Shown: piece by piece, positions 1 through 9,932 of the stretch | How positions within the stretch are numbered: position 1 is the stretch's first letter | Layout: every line of letters starts with the position of its first letter | NCBI GenBank assembly: GCA_965279135.1 | Contig: OZ257133.1 | Span: 2,294,001-2,358,000, forward strand | DNA from: Croceimicrobium sp965279135 | GTDB lineage: Bacteria > Bacteroidota > Bacteroidia > Flavobacteriales > Schleiferiaceae | Reading direction: 5' to 3' | DNA length: 64,000 bases | Position numbers and translations under genes: made by a program | Notes under the pieces: model-generated | What the model was told of the DNA's origin: nothing | The model's database searches: none | The model's input: the letters and a program-made list of their open reading frames with translations, nothing else

Positions 1-138
1 AACGGCACCTAAACTGGCTTTGCGTTGCAACCTCTCCTCCATCTCTCTGATGATACCCACACTGTAAGCATCGCCATCCAAAATAGCGACGATCAGAAGT
101 ACGATCTCTTCAAATTCTCCTAGGGATTTTTGACTCAT
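1..138 (-). CDS. PadR-family transcriptional regulator (N-terminal part, cut by window edge)
   Basis: The first 46 codons are visible, starting with ATG at 138. The translation begins MSQKSLGEFEEIVLLIVAIL and continues with DGDAYSVGIIREMEERLQRK and SLGAV. This is the typical start of PadR-like winged-helix repressors: a GEFEEIVLL helix, then an AYSVGI.EME turn and the recognition-helix start. The rest lies outside the window, so effector and target cannot be judged. PadR genes often sit next to an ABC transporter or permease, but that side is not visible. It is divergent from nothing close; the next gene starts about 110 bases away on the same strand. Confidence 0.8.
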   Translation of the reverse strand, partial: MSQKSLGEFEEIVLLIVAILDGDAYSVGIIREMEERLQRKASLGAV

Positions 139-248
139 TGCCACATATTTACCGTAAAAGTAGTTAAAATAATTTAATAACCTACTTTGTAGTTATAATA
201 ATAGGCATTGTTTAGAATCAAGCACTAAGGACTAAAATGTTTTTAATT

Positions 249-1130
249 TCAGGCAAATACCTCAGTTCGGATCTCAAATACACCCATTTCACCGGGTTTC
301 AGCTTTCGGTAGCTCTGCTTTGCGATGATGTCAATGGATTCTTCCTCATGATCGGGTAATCCAGACCAGGGCTCAATGCAGACATAATCAGCGCCGGGTT
401 TTGACCATAGTGCGAGATGAGTAAAGTCCTTAAAACAGACTTTAAGAATCTCACCCCTATCCTTATGACCTAATAGCACCTCTCCCAGGTTTGAATCGGC
501 AAAAATGAGGGCATCATCATTGAAAATCGTTGCAGACAGAAACAATCTACCCTGGTCTAATGCGAAGTGGCGCTTCTTAGAACCTAGCAAACCGGAAGCC
601 GCCAAAGTAGAAGCTTCCAAACTGGATTTTGAAGTCTCAAACTGCAAATAGTAGTCAATTAGCTTGGTATCCGCATCAAGCGGACAAGCATAAGCTGTAT
701 GCCCTCCGCAGATAAAGGGCATTTCCACCTGATCCATATTCTCGATAAGATAGCGCATTACGAGACTTTTAGCCTCCAGTTCATACTCCACCCTAAAACG
801 GAACTGGAAAGGATATTGGGCTTTAGTCCGTAGATTACTCTCTAGAGTAAAAGCGCATGTGGAATCACTCAATTGCGCAAAGCTGAGATTCTCATTATGC
901 CTAATGATCCCGTGTTTGGGCATGGCATATTTCTGTCCTTGATATTCGATGTGATCTGCTTTGATCTTCCCAATCGCTGGAAATAAAACCGGTGAGCTGC
1001 TAGCCCATATTTCCGGGTCCATTTGCCAGATGAAATCTCGACCACTTTCTTTATGAATTAGGGAACGAATCTCTGCGCCAATAGATTCGATGGAACATTT
1101 AAGATCTTCGTTTTGGATGGTGTGCAGCAT
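249..1130 (-). CDS. aldose 1-epimerase family protein (LacX-like)
   Basis: A 293-residue protein resembling galactose mutarotases of the LacX/YphB-type branch, which interconvert alpha and beta anomers of sugars or sugar phosphates in the cytoplasm. Motifs visible: PKHGIIR with His73, CGGHTAYACP with His144, and CIEPWSGLPD with Glu253. These match the two histidines and the glutamate general base of the fold. Length fits the family and no signal peptide is seen. ATG start at 1130. It stands alone, with a lipoprotein gene 116 bases upstream on the same strand. The family call is firm; the natural sugar substrate cannot be told. Confidence 0.85.
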   Translation of the reverse strand: MLHTIQNEDLKCSIESIGAEIRSLIHKESGRDFIWQMDPEIWASSSPVLFPAIGKIKADHIEYQGQKYAMPKHGIIRHNENLSFAQLSDSTCAFTLESNLRTKAQYPFQFRFRVEYELEAKSLVMRYLIENMDQVEMPFICGGHTAYACPLDADTKLIDYYLQFETSKSSLEASTLAASGLLGSKKRHFALDQGRLFLSATIFNDDALIFADSNLGEVLLGHKDRGEILKVCFKDFTHLALWSKPGADYVCIEPWSGLPDHEEESIDIIAKQSYRKLKPGEMGVFEIRTEVFA

Positions 1131-1246
1131 GGCGCAAGGTCTTTAGCTTGAAATCCCAAGATAGGGGATGAAAGGCGATAAACGATGCAGAGAGGATTAA
1201 AAAAGACCCTCAGAAGATCAGTTTTAGCAACCTTTAAAAGAGGAGC

Positions 1247-1789
1247 TCAATCCAACGTTTTCCGAATATCCTTTAAGCGATCTTCTTCGAAAAAGAATAG
1301 TGAACCTTGATAGGAAGTAGAATCATTGTAGGGGGAATTTGCCTCGAGATCATCAATAAAGGACTCTACATATTTCCATTGAAAGCGAGTATCATAAGCG
1401 CTTGCCTCAATTGAGTAGAGTTGTTGATCCTGCCTTTGATCAATGGACCAATTGATTTGATTATAGCCAGTCATGACTAGAAATAGCGAATAGTCATGTT
1501 CTTTAGCAAAGTCGATATAGGTGCCCAAAGGATAACAGTATTCGGAAACGCAATCATTCTTGTATACATACACTATACTCTTGGGATGCTCTTTCAATAG
1601 ACCCAATATTTCTGCACCGTTTATCTCTAGAACTTTGTCTTTATTGGAATTCACCAGAGAATAATCTGCTACCAAATCCTGCTGCTCCTCACTTAACTTC
1701 TTATAGTCATTGGTCAATCCATAAATCGTACATGCGGATAATAGAAGTACTAATATTCCGATTTTTAAAAGCGGCGCTGAATCGATCAT
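1247..1789 (-). CDS. hypothetical lipoprotein, possibly thioredoxin-like
   Basis: A 180-residue protein with a short charged-poor N-terminus, a hydrophobic stretch and the lipobox LLSAC with Cys20, so it should be lipidated and exported. The mature part has a segment SIVYVYKNDCVSEYCYPLG followed by FAKEHDYSLFLVMTGYNQ, which is arranged like the strand-active-site-helix-strand order of thioredoxin folds; the two cysteines are spaced C-x4-C rather than C-x2-C. That fold reading is inference only. No known family recognised. ATG start at 1789. Confidence 0.65.
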   Translation of the reverse strand: MIDSAPLLKIGILVLLLSACTIYGLTNDYKKLSEEQQDLVADYSLVNSNKDKVLEINGAEILGLLKEHPKSIVYVYKNDCVSEYCYPLGTYIDFAKEHDYSLFLVMTGYNQINWSIDQRQDQQLYSIEASAYDTRFQWKYVESFIDDLEANSPYNDSTSYQGSLFFFEEDRLKDIRKTLD

Positions 1790-2004
1790 TTTTGGCTTAA
1801 GTATTAATAACGTGGTCTTTATTAGTTCATCCTGTCTTTAGGATAACCGGAAAATGGAGATTTGGTTGAGGTTGATGAGAGGTTTAAGAAACAGCAGATT
1901 GCTGTTGGCGTTTGGGATATCCCATTCTAATTAAAATCAATGGTTTAAACCTGAATATACTAGACTAAAGAGTCTAATCTACATCTATTTAAAGGCAACC
2001 CACA

Positions 2005-2400
2005 CTATCTTTTATAGCCATAAACTTCAATCCCTTCCTGAGTCTCGTTATAATCGAAATTGGATACCCTTAAAAACTCACTCAGTCCATTGTGATTCAC
2101 AGTTTGCAAGCTTTCAATCTCAAAAAACTCAATAAAGTCTCCCTTGTCATCAATTAGAATAGCGGTATCCTCTAATTCTCTTATCCAGTCGCACTTTCTA
2201 TACTCACCAGAAAGTAAAATCTTAATGCCGAATGGAATATTCTCACATTCAATCCACTCAAAGAGACTATACCATTTGTGATTATTAAGCAGACCAGCTA
2301 TTGAATTCGACAAAATAAATTGCTGTGTTTGCTTAAGCCTTGATTCTCGTTTTTCAACCTCTCTTTGGTCAAGACTTTCCGAAACCTTAGTTCTTGTCAT
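2005..2400 (-). CDS. small hypothetical protein resembling DUF6678
   Basis: A 131-residue soluble protein. The middle has LLNNHKWYSLFEWIE and the C-terminus has DFIEFFEIESL and a final EGIEVYGYKR. This order (NN.KW..LF, W, EIE, then VYGY.R at the end) is like what I remember of DUF6678 proteins, whose function is unknown. The first 30 residues are highly charged and may be a short helix. No signal peptide or membrane segment. ATG start at 2400. It is flanked by gene-free stretches of 215 and 288 bases, in which I see no RNA gene or repeat. Confidence 0.55.
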   Translation of the reverse strand: MTRTKVSESLDQREVEKRESRLKQTQQFILSNSIAGLLNNHKWYSLFEWIECENIPFGIKILLSGEYRKCDWIRELEDTAILIDDKGDFIEFFEIESLQTVNHNGLSEFLRVSNFDYNETQEGIEVYGYKR

Positions 2401-2688
2401 TTCTTAAATGCCTATAAAACGATGATTAGTGCTATTGTGAAAAATGGCAGGTACTTGATTCATTTTTCACTAAGCAGATTATAAAGAACGAAAATCTATT
2501 AATTGGATACAATGCCTGTCGACCGTAATACTGGTCATTTCTCAGTTCTAAACATTCATGCCTATATCACCCTTGATTTAGTAGCCCTAGTAGTTTGAAG
2601 GACTACTAAAACACATAACAACCTTGGTTTCATTGTTTATTACAAATCCGATTTGAAAGCTTTTTGACTTAATTCTTTAGAAACTCTC

Positions 2689-5436
2689 CTAAAATTGTTT
2701 GAGATAGTTCTCCAAACTAAGACTCTGATTTAACTCTAGTTTCCTTCTAAGCCGGTAACGGGATTTATTAACACTTTGAGGACTTATACCCAGCACCTTG
2801 GAGATTTCAAAACTTGATAGCCCCAATTTAATCAACATCAAGAGACGCATATTCCTCTGGGATAAATTAGGATGTTTAGCGCGAATGGACTCTTCAAACC
2901 GAGGATGCACACGACTGAACATTTCCATGAACCTTTGCCATTCCTTTTGGGCGCTTTGTTCTTCCTTAAGTAGTCTTAAGGTTTGCTTTACACCTGCGCT
3001 TAGGTCTTCTGAATTTGAACTTAAAGAATCCTTTACGGCTTCCAGGGTTTGGGATTTCCGGCTAATCTCCACTGCCATCGCCGTCAGCTCATTCTTCTTC
3101 TGTTCGAGACTTTCATTTACCTGTTTGATTTCCTGTTTGAGATTGGCCTCCTGAATTAGGTTCAGACGATTTTTAGCTTCGGTTAATTCCAGTTTCTGTT
3201 GCATGAGTTCTTCTCTGCGCCTTCGGTCCTGGCGAGAAACCAGAATTCGGTTGAGAGCGATACTCAAACCAAATCCCGAAAGGGCAACAAGCAGCCAAAA
3301 CCACCATTTTTGCCAATAGGGTTTGGCCATGGTGATACTTAAGAATTGAGACACCCGGCCAGTATCCGCCTTGTATTCGAGGATATTTTCACCGGGTTTG
3401 ATTTCCACCAAATCAAGCTGCATGGAGCTCGCTTTAATCCAATCCGGGCCAGACTCTCCTGTGAATCGGTATGAAATCAATTGTTCATGAGGGTGCAGAA
3501 ATGAAATAGCTTCAAAATGTAAGTTCAGATTGTATTCACCATATCCTAAATCCCCAATATTCTCAGGACTAGAAGCCGCCCCGTTTAAAGTTATTTTTCG
3601 AATACCGATAATGGGTTTTGGCGCTAGTGGCTTTGGAATAGCCTTTGGAAAATAGTTGATACCAAAGTCTGTTGCTGCCCAAATTGTGTCTCTCAGACTT
3701 ATCAGGTCATTAACTCGATTAGAGTTTAATCCGTCTGATACAGTCAGTTTATAATTGAAGTATATACCATTGGAAATCTTCCATTTTTCAATCCCGTTAT
3801 CAGTTGCCAACCAAATTGATTGGCCATCCCTATAAATTCGATTAATACTACTTCCAGTAAGGTGATGAAGCCTTTGGCCACCATCCTTGTCGAGCACCAG
3901 AAGCATTAAACCTTCGGTGGGAGAACCAAGCAGTATACTATCCTGGTTGAGAATCTCCAGATCATTCAGCCGTTGTTTTAGTGTTGGTACTTCAGCAAAG
4001 TCCTTAATCTCAAATCTTAAAAGATCCAGCTTTTGGAGTCCGTTTGTGGTGGCGAACAAAACGGTTGAATCATTGAGATATGCTCCGCGAAGTCCCCAAA
4101 GCACTTTATAAGGGATGGACCTAATTATAGTGTCGTTGCGGACCTCCATCACCTTTTCGTGAGAAATTGTAAGGTATTTTCCATCCCCACTTGGCAGTAA
4201 GAACTTGGAGTAATACTCTTTAACCTCCTTTATTTCAGGATTGTATAGTTTATTGCTAGTGGCGGTGGGCTCTCTATTTTCATCAATAAAGACTAAATCA
4301 TTCACCTCACCTTGCTGATTGAAAATTTCCTGGAATGTATAAGATGGGCTTGTAAATTCTATAGTCCCAACACTCCCTGATTTAAATCCCACATATAAAG
4401 AACCAGATTCCTCAGTGAGAGCAGTCGCAAATGAATTGGAGACCTGTTGCTCGTCCATGTGCTTGATATACTGTGATCTTAAGTAGAAAACTCCTGCATT
4501 TAAAGTGCTAAACCAATACCGCTCTTCATGGTCCTGATGGATAGATGAAACGGAATGGCTTTTTAAGAATCGCTTAGGCGTTCTGCTTAAATCGCCCTCT
4601 TTAAAAAGAAAAGCACCATTGCCTTCGGTGCCAACCCATACATTCCCGGAGCGATCTTCAAAGAGGCTGATGGTAATCCTGCCTGGTAAGACATAATAGT
4701 TTAAGATGCCCTGTTCATTTACCGAGTATATGAAATTGTCATTTGCTAAATAGATAAGGCCGGATTCTGCTCGGATAGCTGAAAACCTGTAGATCAGGTT
4801 TCCATTAAGCTCCAGAACATAGGCCGAATCATTTTCCATTTTAATGCTGATTCTCCGAGTGGGTTCTTTTGGGAATAGGATGTTATACCTCAGTTGCTCT
4901 TTCACAACCTTTAAAATCACCTTAGTACCGTTGTTGTCGTATTTCTCGAATTCTAAGTTTAGAGTGTCAAAACTTAATGGCTGATAATTCCCCGAAGCTA
5001 TCCCACGGTTCTGCTCATCAAAACTCAATGAATGAATAAGCTTGCTATTCTTCTTGTTTAATTGCTGGTTCTCAGGGTGGGGAACAAACCGTCTTCCATC
5101 AAAATAGAAAATTGCGTTTTCAAGTCCATGAAACCACATTTTCCCGTTACGATCCTCGGTCATTCCGAAAATTACCGATGTCTCAAAGCCATGTCGATGA
5201 TCAAAAACTTCCACTTCCTGACCATTGAAGCGACAAACCCCACGGTCAGTGGCAAACCACAGATAACCCGATCTATCTTGCTTAATCTGATAGACCTCCA
5301 TACTAGGTAGACCTTCCTTTACTCCCAAATGACGATAACTAAGAGATTGGCTTTGAGCCAAATTCGTCACCAGAAACAGGCAACAGATAATCTTCCAAGG
5401 CCCTGGTTTTAATAAAGTGGATCGCAAACTGTCCAT
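2689..5436 (-). CDS. two-component-regulator-propeller sensor with Y_Y_Y domain, membrane span and C-terminal HTH
   Basis: About 915 residues. A signal-anchor region (residues 1-30, ending NLAQSQ) is followed by a long beta-propeller of repeats like GYLWFATDRGV and GNVWVGTEGNGAF (about 35-640), a Y_Y_Y-like Ig domain (LSYRFTGESGPDW region), one membrane span at about 708-731, a cytoplasmic coiled coil (about 735-800) and a LuxR-like helix-turn-helix (about 855-905, with FEISKVLGISPQSVNKSRYR). There is no kinase or receiver domain, so it looks like a one-component transmembrane regulator that couples the propeller directly to DNA. The reading frame stays open 46 codons further upstream, but that would run into the divergent gene; the ATG at 5436 gives a proper signal sequence and was chosen. 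Confidence 0.8.
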   Translation of the reverse strand: MDSLRSTLLKPGPWKIICCLFLVTNLAQSQSLSYRHLGVKEGLPSMEVYQIKQDRSGYLWFATDRGVCRFNGQEVEVFDHRHGFETSVIFGMTEDRNGKMWFHGLENAIFYFDGRRFVPHPENQQLNKKNSKLIHSLSFDEQNRGIASGNYQPLSFDTLNLEFEKYDNNGTKVILKVVKEQLRYNILFPKEPTRRISIKMENDSAYVLELNGNLIYRFSAIRAESGLIYLANDNFIYSVNEQGILNYYVLPGRITISLFEDRSGNVWVGTEGNGAFLFKEGDLSRTPKRFLKSHSVSSIHQDHEERYWFSTLNAGVFYLRSQYIKHMDEQQVSNSFATALTEESGSLYVGFKSGSVGTIEFTSPSYTFQEIFNQQGEVNDLVFIDENREPTATSNKLYNPEIKEVKEYYSKFLLPSGDGKYLTISHEKVMEVRNDTIIRSIPYKVLWGLRGAYLNDSTVLFATTNGLQKLDLLRFEIKDFAEVPTLKQRLNDLEILNQDSILLGSPTEGLMLLVLDKDGGQRLHHLTGSSINRIYRDGQSIWLATDNGIEKWKISNGIYFNYKLTVSDGLNSNRVNDLISLRDTIWAATDFGINYFPKAIPKPLAPKPIIGIRKITLNGAASSPENIGDLGYGEYNLNLHFEAISFLHPHEQLISYRFTGESGPDWIKASSMQLDLVEIKPGENILEYKADTGRVSQFLSITMAKPYWQKWWFWLLVALSGFGLSIALNRILVSRQDRRRREELMQQKLELTEAKNRLNLIQEANLKQEIKQVNESLEQKKNELTAMAVEISRKSQTLEAVKDSLSSNSEDLSAGVKQTLRLLKEEQSAQKEWQRFMEMFSRVHPRFEESIRAKHPNLSQRNMRLLMLIKLGLSSFEISKVLGISPQSVNKSRYRLRRKLELNQSLSLENYLKQF

Positions 5437-5527
5437 CAGATGTCCATAATTTAAATAATTGAATTTAAGAGGTTTAAACTGAAGACCTTTTAATTTTGTC
5501 CAGGCCAAATTAAGGTGAAAATAAGAT

Positions 5528-8167
5528 ATGCGGAAACTGATATTCTTAAGCTTTAGTGTATTCTGCTTTTCCAATGCGCTAGCACAAATCCCGGAAAATG
5601 TTCCTCAAAATGGATTAATTGCTTACTACCCTTTCAGTGGTAATGTAAATGACGTTTCTGGAAATGGTTTTAATGCCAGCTTAAACGGAGCAGTTTCGGA
5701 TACGGATCGATTTGGGCAGTTGCAATCTGCTTATGCTTTTGACGGAATAGATGATTACATATTCGCTGGAAGATTCAATAATCGAAACTTTTACAATACC
5801 GAGTATTCCTTTTCACTATGGTTTTACACTCAGGACTCAAGTCTGACTCCGATGATTTTACTCGGTTTAGATTCTGCTTGTTATGGAAGTCAGGGGCAAT
5901 TGCGCATGTTACTACGAGAGCCAGTTTCTTGCTTTTCCGGAGACCGCGATAACCTCACTTATGAGGGAACTGGCTTTGGCAGCACATGCTCTCGCCCCAT
6001 GCCTTCCACAGGAATCTGGAATCACGTGGTAGTTACTAAAGGGCCTACAGAAGGAAAACTTTACATCAATGGTTCCTTAATAAGCACCCTTAACCATACC
6101 GGAACCAGTCAACCAAGCTCACCAAAAGCCTATGGGGTGCATTTCGGTGCTAGATGGGCGCGACCTCAAAATTGTATTAGCAGTATAAACGGTCGCGGCA
6201 ATTTCTTCAAAGGGAAAATGGATGATATTGGCATCTGGGACAGAGCTTTAGATAGCTGCGAGGTGGAGGCGCTATATCAAAGTCCTTATAACTTTAGTGT
6301 TTCGCCTCACACTTCCATGATTTGCAGCGGCGACTCTGTTAGTTTCAACCTTTCCGGACTAGATACGAGTTTCAACTATAGCATTGTTGATACCACTACC
6401 CTGCTCGCTCTCGGAAATGTCCTCAGTAATGCAGATTCGGGCCAAATTAACATCGGCCCAATTACTCGATCTGCCGCCTTTAAAGTTGAAGTGTATAATC
6501 CCAACACAGGTTGCAGCTGGTTGCACGATACTGTTCTGCAGGTCAACGTAATTTCCAGTCCTTCTTGTTCGGTCAATATTGATATCCTTATCAATAAAAA
6601 CGGTTTATGGAAGTATGATGATTCCGGCGCCAACCTTACCAATACCAATTGGAAATTACTAACCTATAATGATAACCTATGGGCTTCCGGTAATGGTATA
6701 CTGGGTTTTGGAAATGGCAATGAATCTACGGTGGTCAGCTTTGGAAGTAGCGCCAGTAATAAGCATCGCACCACCTACTTTCGAAAAACTATTAACCTTA
6801 ACAATGCCTCCAGTTATGACTCCATCCAATTTAATGTACTTAGGGATGATGGCGTTGTCGTCTATTTAAACGGGACAGAGGTCCTACGTGATAATATGCC
6901 GACTGGAAGTATCAACTACTTCACCTTTGCCAATGCCTCGCAAGGCGGTACTCAGGAAACCACCTATTATCCATTCAAGGCCAGTGCAAATCTATTGCAA
7001 AATGGCCCGAACATAATCGCCGTTGAAGTCCATCAAGCTAGCCAGATCAGTTCAGATCTTAGTTTTGACATGGAGTTTATTGGCTATAAATCGTGCCTCG
7101 GGCCAAGCCTTGGTGATACAAGTATTGCAAGTGCTTGTAACTTTTACGTCTGGCCAATTAACGGTCAACTATATGATAGCTCAGGAGTATATACAGATAC
7201 CATAGCCACCCCTGAAGGTTGTGACAGCCTGGTTACGCTAGACCTCCAAATTAATCCCAATACCAGAGACAGTCTGACGGTAAGCGCCTGTGATGGCTTC
7301 ACTTTAAACGGACTTACCTACACTAGCACTGGGCTTTATCAGCAGCAGCTCTTTAATCAGAACGGCTGCGATAGCATTATCGTTTTGGACCTTACCATAT
7401 TGCAAAGCAATACGGATACCCTGCAAGTTCAAACCTGTGATAGTTATCAGCTCAATGGTATAAGCTATACCAGCAGTGGAATCTATCAACAAGTCCTGGT
7501 AAATAGTGCAGGTTGCGACAGTATTCTTATTCTCGACCTCAGCTTATCGCAAAGTGATTTTGTCGAGGACTCAATTTTTTCTTGTGAGCCCTATACCTGG
7601 CTAGATGGTAATACCTATTTCACTTCAAACAACAGGGCCCAGGTGATTCTAAATAATAGTGATTCTTGTGATTCCATTATACAATTGAACCTGACTATAC
7701 CGCAGATCAACAATGTGGTATTTCAGGTGGGTGATAGCCTTCGTTCCACTTCTTTAAGCGGCAATTTCCAGTGGCTTTACTGCGATAGCAATTTTGCTTC
7801 AATTCCCGGAGCAACAGGTCCGAGCTACAAACCGCTGGTCGATGGGAGCTATGCAGTTCTGGTTAGCGATCAAAATTGTCTGGACACCAGTGATTGCTTC
7901 ATTGTTTCGGGCCTTGATTCAGAAAACTACCCGTCCTCTGATTTTGAGCTCTTTCCAAACCCTGCCCATGATTTTATCAATGTAAACCTACCCGATGGTG
8001 TGCAGATCGAGCAAATTGAAGTTTACAGCCTTCAAGGCAAGCTAGTACATCGAATAACTCCGATTCACCAGGGAGGAACCTATAGGTTTGATGTTAATCA
8101 ATTCGCAAAGGGCGGTTACCTTATCTGTTTCAATGACCAATATCGCCGGATTGTGATGATTGAATAA
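5528..8167 (+). CDS. T9SS-secreted LamG-domain protein with Cys-containing repeats
   Basis: An 879-residue exported protein. Signal peptide at residues 1-20 (ending NALAQ). A LamG/concanavalin-like domain covers about 25-250 (GLIAYYPFSGNVNDVSGNG, FDGIDDYI). Four imperfect repeats of about 45 residues follow at roughly 530-725, each with a central cysteine, an NG.TYT.SG.Y motif and a GCDSI.LDL end. The last 80 residues carry a type A T9SS sorting domain (ELFPNPAHDFINVNLP, then a YSLQGKLV strand and KGGYLICF). LamG domains usually bind carbohydrate or protein at the surface. It is divergent from the propeller sensor with only 91 bases between, so co-regulation is plausible. Confidence 0.85.
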   Translation: MRKLIFLSFSVFCFSNALAQIPENVPQNGLIAYYPFSGNVNDVSGNGFNASLNGAVSDTDRFGQLQSAYAFDGIDDYIFAGRFNNRNFYNTEYSFSLWFYTQDSSLTPMILLGLDSACYGSQGQLRMLLREPVSCFSGDRDNLTYEGTGFGSTCSRPMPSTGIWNHVVVTKGPTEGKLYINGSLISTLNHTGTSQPSSPKAYGVHFGARWARPQNCISSINGRGNFFKGKMDDIGIWDRALDSCEVEALYQSPYNFSVSPHTSMICSGDSVSFNLSGLDTSFNYSIVDTTTLLALGNVLSNADSGQINIGPITRSAAFKVEVYNPNTGCSWLHDTVLQVNVISSPSCSVNIDILINKNGLWKYDDSGANLTNTNWKLLTYNDNLWASGNGILGFGNGNESTVVSFGSSASNKHRTTYFRKTINLNNASSYDSIQFNVLRDDGVVVYLNGTEVLRDNMPTGSINYFTFANASQGGTQETTYYPFKASANLLQNGPNIIAVEVHQASQISSDLSFDMEFIGYKSCLGPSLGDTSIASACNFYVWPINGQLYDSSGVYTDTIATPEGCDSLVTLDLQINPNTRDSLTVSACDGFTLNGLTYTSTGLYQQQLFNQNGCDSIIVLDLTILQSNTDTLQVQTCDSYQLNGISYTSSGIYQQVLVNSAGCDSILILDLSLSQSDFVEDSIFSCEPYTWLDGNTYFTSNNRAQVILNNSDSCDSIIQLNLTIPQINNVVFQVGDSLRSTSLSGNFQWLYCDSNFASIPGATGPSYKPLVDGSYAVLVSDQNCLDTSDCFIVSGLDSENYPSSDFELFPNPAHDFINVNLPDGVQIEQIEVYSLQGKLVHRITPIHQGGTYRFDVNQFAKGGYLICFNDQYRRIVMIE

Positions 8168-8545
8168 GGTAATGGGCTCTAATCAAGCTCCTTTCTTAGA
8201 GACAAAGACAGGTCATGTCTGCGCATTGAATAAAAGCTCAATAGCCCTTTATTAAGGCGCTAAATAGTGCTAAGCCAATATGGCCATCTGCAGGAAGGCC
8301 TTTAGATAACCAATGCCTATTTAATTATTCTGAGCTTTCCGAATGACGGCTACTTAATACCTGTATACCAGCAATTCATTTCGCTTTGAGGTATTAAACT
8401 AAATCCTCTGGTGCTAGTTAATAGTCAAACTCTAATATGGAGTTTGATATCGATGCTAATTTGAAACTTAGCTCACTCATTAAATAGGAACATTCCGTAT
8501 TCATCAGGAAACTAGCTTCGAGAATTTGTAAAACCAGTTGACCCT
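8168..8545. other. gene-free stretch, 378 bases
   Basis: No open frame with coding character, no tRNA and no strong hairpin followed by a T-run was seen. The sequence is AT-rich, with short imperfect palindromes only. Confidence 0.5.
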
Positions 8546-9322
8546 ATGGCATTTAAGAAACTAAAGTTTTGGTTCGATAAAGAACTGCTCGAATTATTAG
8601 CTGAAAAGATCAGTGCTGTTGATTCCTCTTTCAAGGCAAATGAGTTTATAGCAAGGACCGAGGAAAACTTGGAAGAGCTTGAATTGAAAGATAGAGTCGA
8701 AAAAATTGCAGATGAGCTCTACCATAGTTTTGGGGGTAACTACCAGGCTGGAACCCTAAGCTTAATGGAGATACTGGGACCGGAAAATGAAAAAGAAACC
8801 GGCATGTTCACAGACTATTACTGGATAATGCCTATTGCCAAGTTCGTTGAAAAATATGGGCTGGATAATTTTGAAACTTCCATGAATGCGATTGAGGAAA
8901 TAACCAAGCGCAACACGAGTGAGTATGCTATTCGCCCCTTTTTAGAAAACCATCTAGATAAGACGATGGAGCAGATGACAAAATGGTCCACTAGTTCAAA
9001 TAAGCATGTAAGGAGGCTGTCCAGTGAAGGCATAAGACCAAGATTGCCCTGGGCAAAGAAATTAGATGTTTTTATCGAAAACCCTAAACCAATTATTCCA
9101 ATCCTGAATAATTTAAAAGATGACCATTCCAAGTACGTTCAGAAGTCCGTGGCCAATTGTGTAAATGATATACTGAAAGACAATTTTGAAATCGGAAAGG
9201 AGCTAATTGAGCATTGGAGTGATGGTGAAATTGGCAAGGAGCGAAAGTGGATCATTAAGCATTCACTGCGAAATCTGATTAAATCCGAAAATCAATGGGC
9301 GAAAGAAATTGTAGGGCAATAA
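8546..9322 (+). CDS. DNA alkylation repair protein, AlkC/AlkD-type HEAT-like fold
   Basis: A 258-residue all-helical protein. The segment NKHVRRLSSEGIRPRLPWA at about residues 151-169, followed by NPKPIIPILNNL, DDHSKYVQKSVANCVND and a late RKWIIKHSLRNL, is the signature of the AlkC/AlkD (PF08713-type) DNA glycosylase superfamily, which removes N3- and N7-alkylated purines. The SEG.RPRLPW motif is the one typical for AlkC-like members. Length is in the range of the family. No signal peptide, and it stands alone between gene-free stretches. Activity is inferred from family only; some members bind DNA without glycosylase activity. Confidence 0.8.
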   Translation: MAFKKLKFWFDKELLELLAEKISAVDSSFKANEFIARTEENLEELELKDRVEKIADELYHSFGGNYQAGTLSLMEILGPENEKETGMFTDYYWIMPIAKFVEKYGLDNFETSMNAIEEITKRNTSEYAIRPFLENHLDKTMEQMTKWSTSSNKHVRRLSSEGIRPRLPWAKKLDVFIENPKPIIPILNNLKDDHSKYVQKSVANCVNDILKDNFEIGKELIEHWSDGEIGKERKWIIKHSLRNLIKSENQWAKEIVGQ

Positions 9323-9439
9323 TTGGATACCTCAGGAAATAAGAAGCCTAGAGTATCCAGGTCGAAGCCGACTTCATTATAAACCCCAGACTTTAAATCA
9401 GCTGGATTTAATTTCCAGAGTCTTTTGCTTCCGAACTAA

Positions 9440-9898
9440 TTACTCATACTCCTCCCAGCTTTCCGGAAAAAATACCTGCCATTTCTCGAAGGGTAAATAC
9501 ATACCAGGCCTTCCCTCTGGTCTTGGTAAAAAGCCATTTCGCAAATAAAAAGATTGAGCCCCTTCAGCGGACATGAGCCCAATAAATGTTCCCTTTTGAG
9601 CCTGCGAAAGGCAGGTATTTAATAAACGATTAAGCATGGCCTGACCAATGCCTTGATTGCGGTATTCTTTTAATACCATCATATCCTGAACATAGAAATA
9701 GAGTGCCCCATCTCCAATAATTCTGCTGATCCCGATCACCTCATTTTCATGGATAGTGCAAATGCCAAAAAGGCTGTTGGAGAGTGCTGTCTGCACCATG
9801 CCATCTTCTAGTTCCTCCCAGCCGGTAGAGCTTCTTAGTTTTTGAAACTCAGCGACCGTTGGCAACCGTTCTTCCAGCTTGAAATGGATTGGGTTCAT
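9440..9898 (-). CDS. GNAT family N-acetyltransferase
   Basis: About 152 residues from the ATG at 9898; the frame is open four codons further to a TTG, which I consider less likely. The acetyl-CoA site is visible as VLKEYRNQGIGQAMLNRLL (strand 4 and the Q/R-x-x-G-x-G/A loop), then a QSFYLRNGF segment typical of the C-terminal strand-helix of GNATs. The acetyl acceptor is unknown. Last gene of the seven-gene minus-strand operon that starts near 13176; 34 bases separate it from the next gene upstream. Confidence 0.85.
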   Translation of the reverse strand: MNPIHFKLEERLPTVAEFQKLRSSTGWEELEDGMVQTALSNSLFGICTIHENEVIGISRIIGDGALYFYVQDMMVLKEYRNQGIGQAMLNRLLNTCLSQAQKGTFIGLMSAEGAQSFYLRNGFLPRPEGRPGMYLPFEKWQVFFPESWEEYE

Positions 9899-9932
9899 TG
9901 ATTCTTTCAAAGGATAAATAATTGATGAATAC

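Noticed and set aside
5437..5574. Longer N-terminus for the propeller sensor
   Set aside because: It would overlap the divergent LamG gene and hide the signal peptide; the ATG at 5436 is better.
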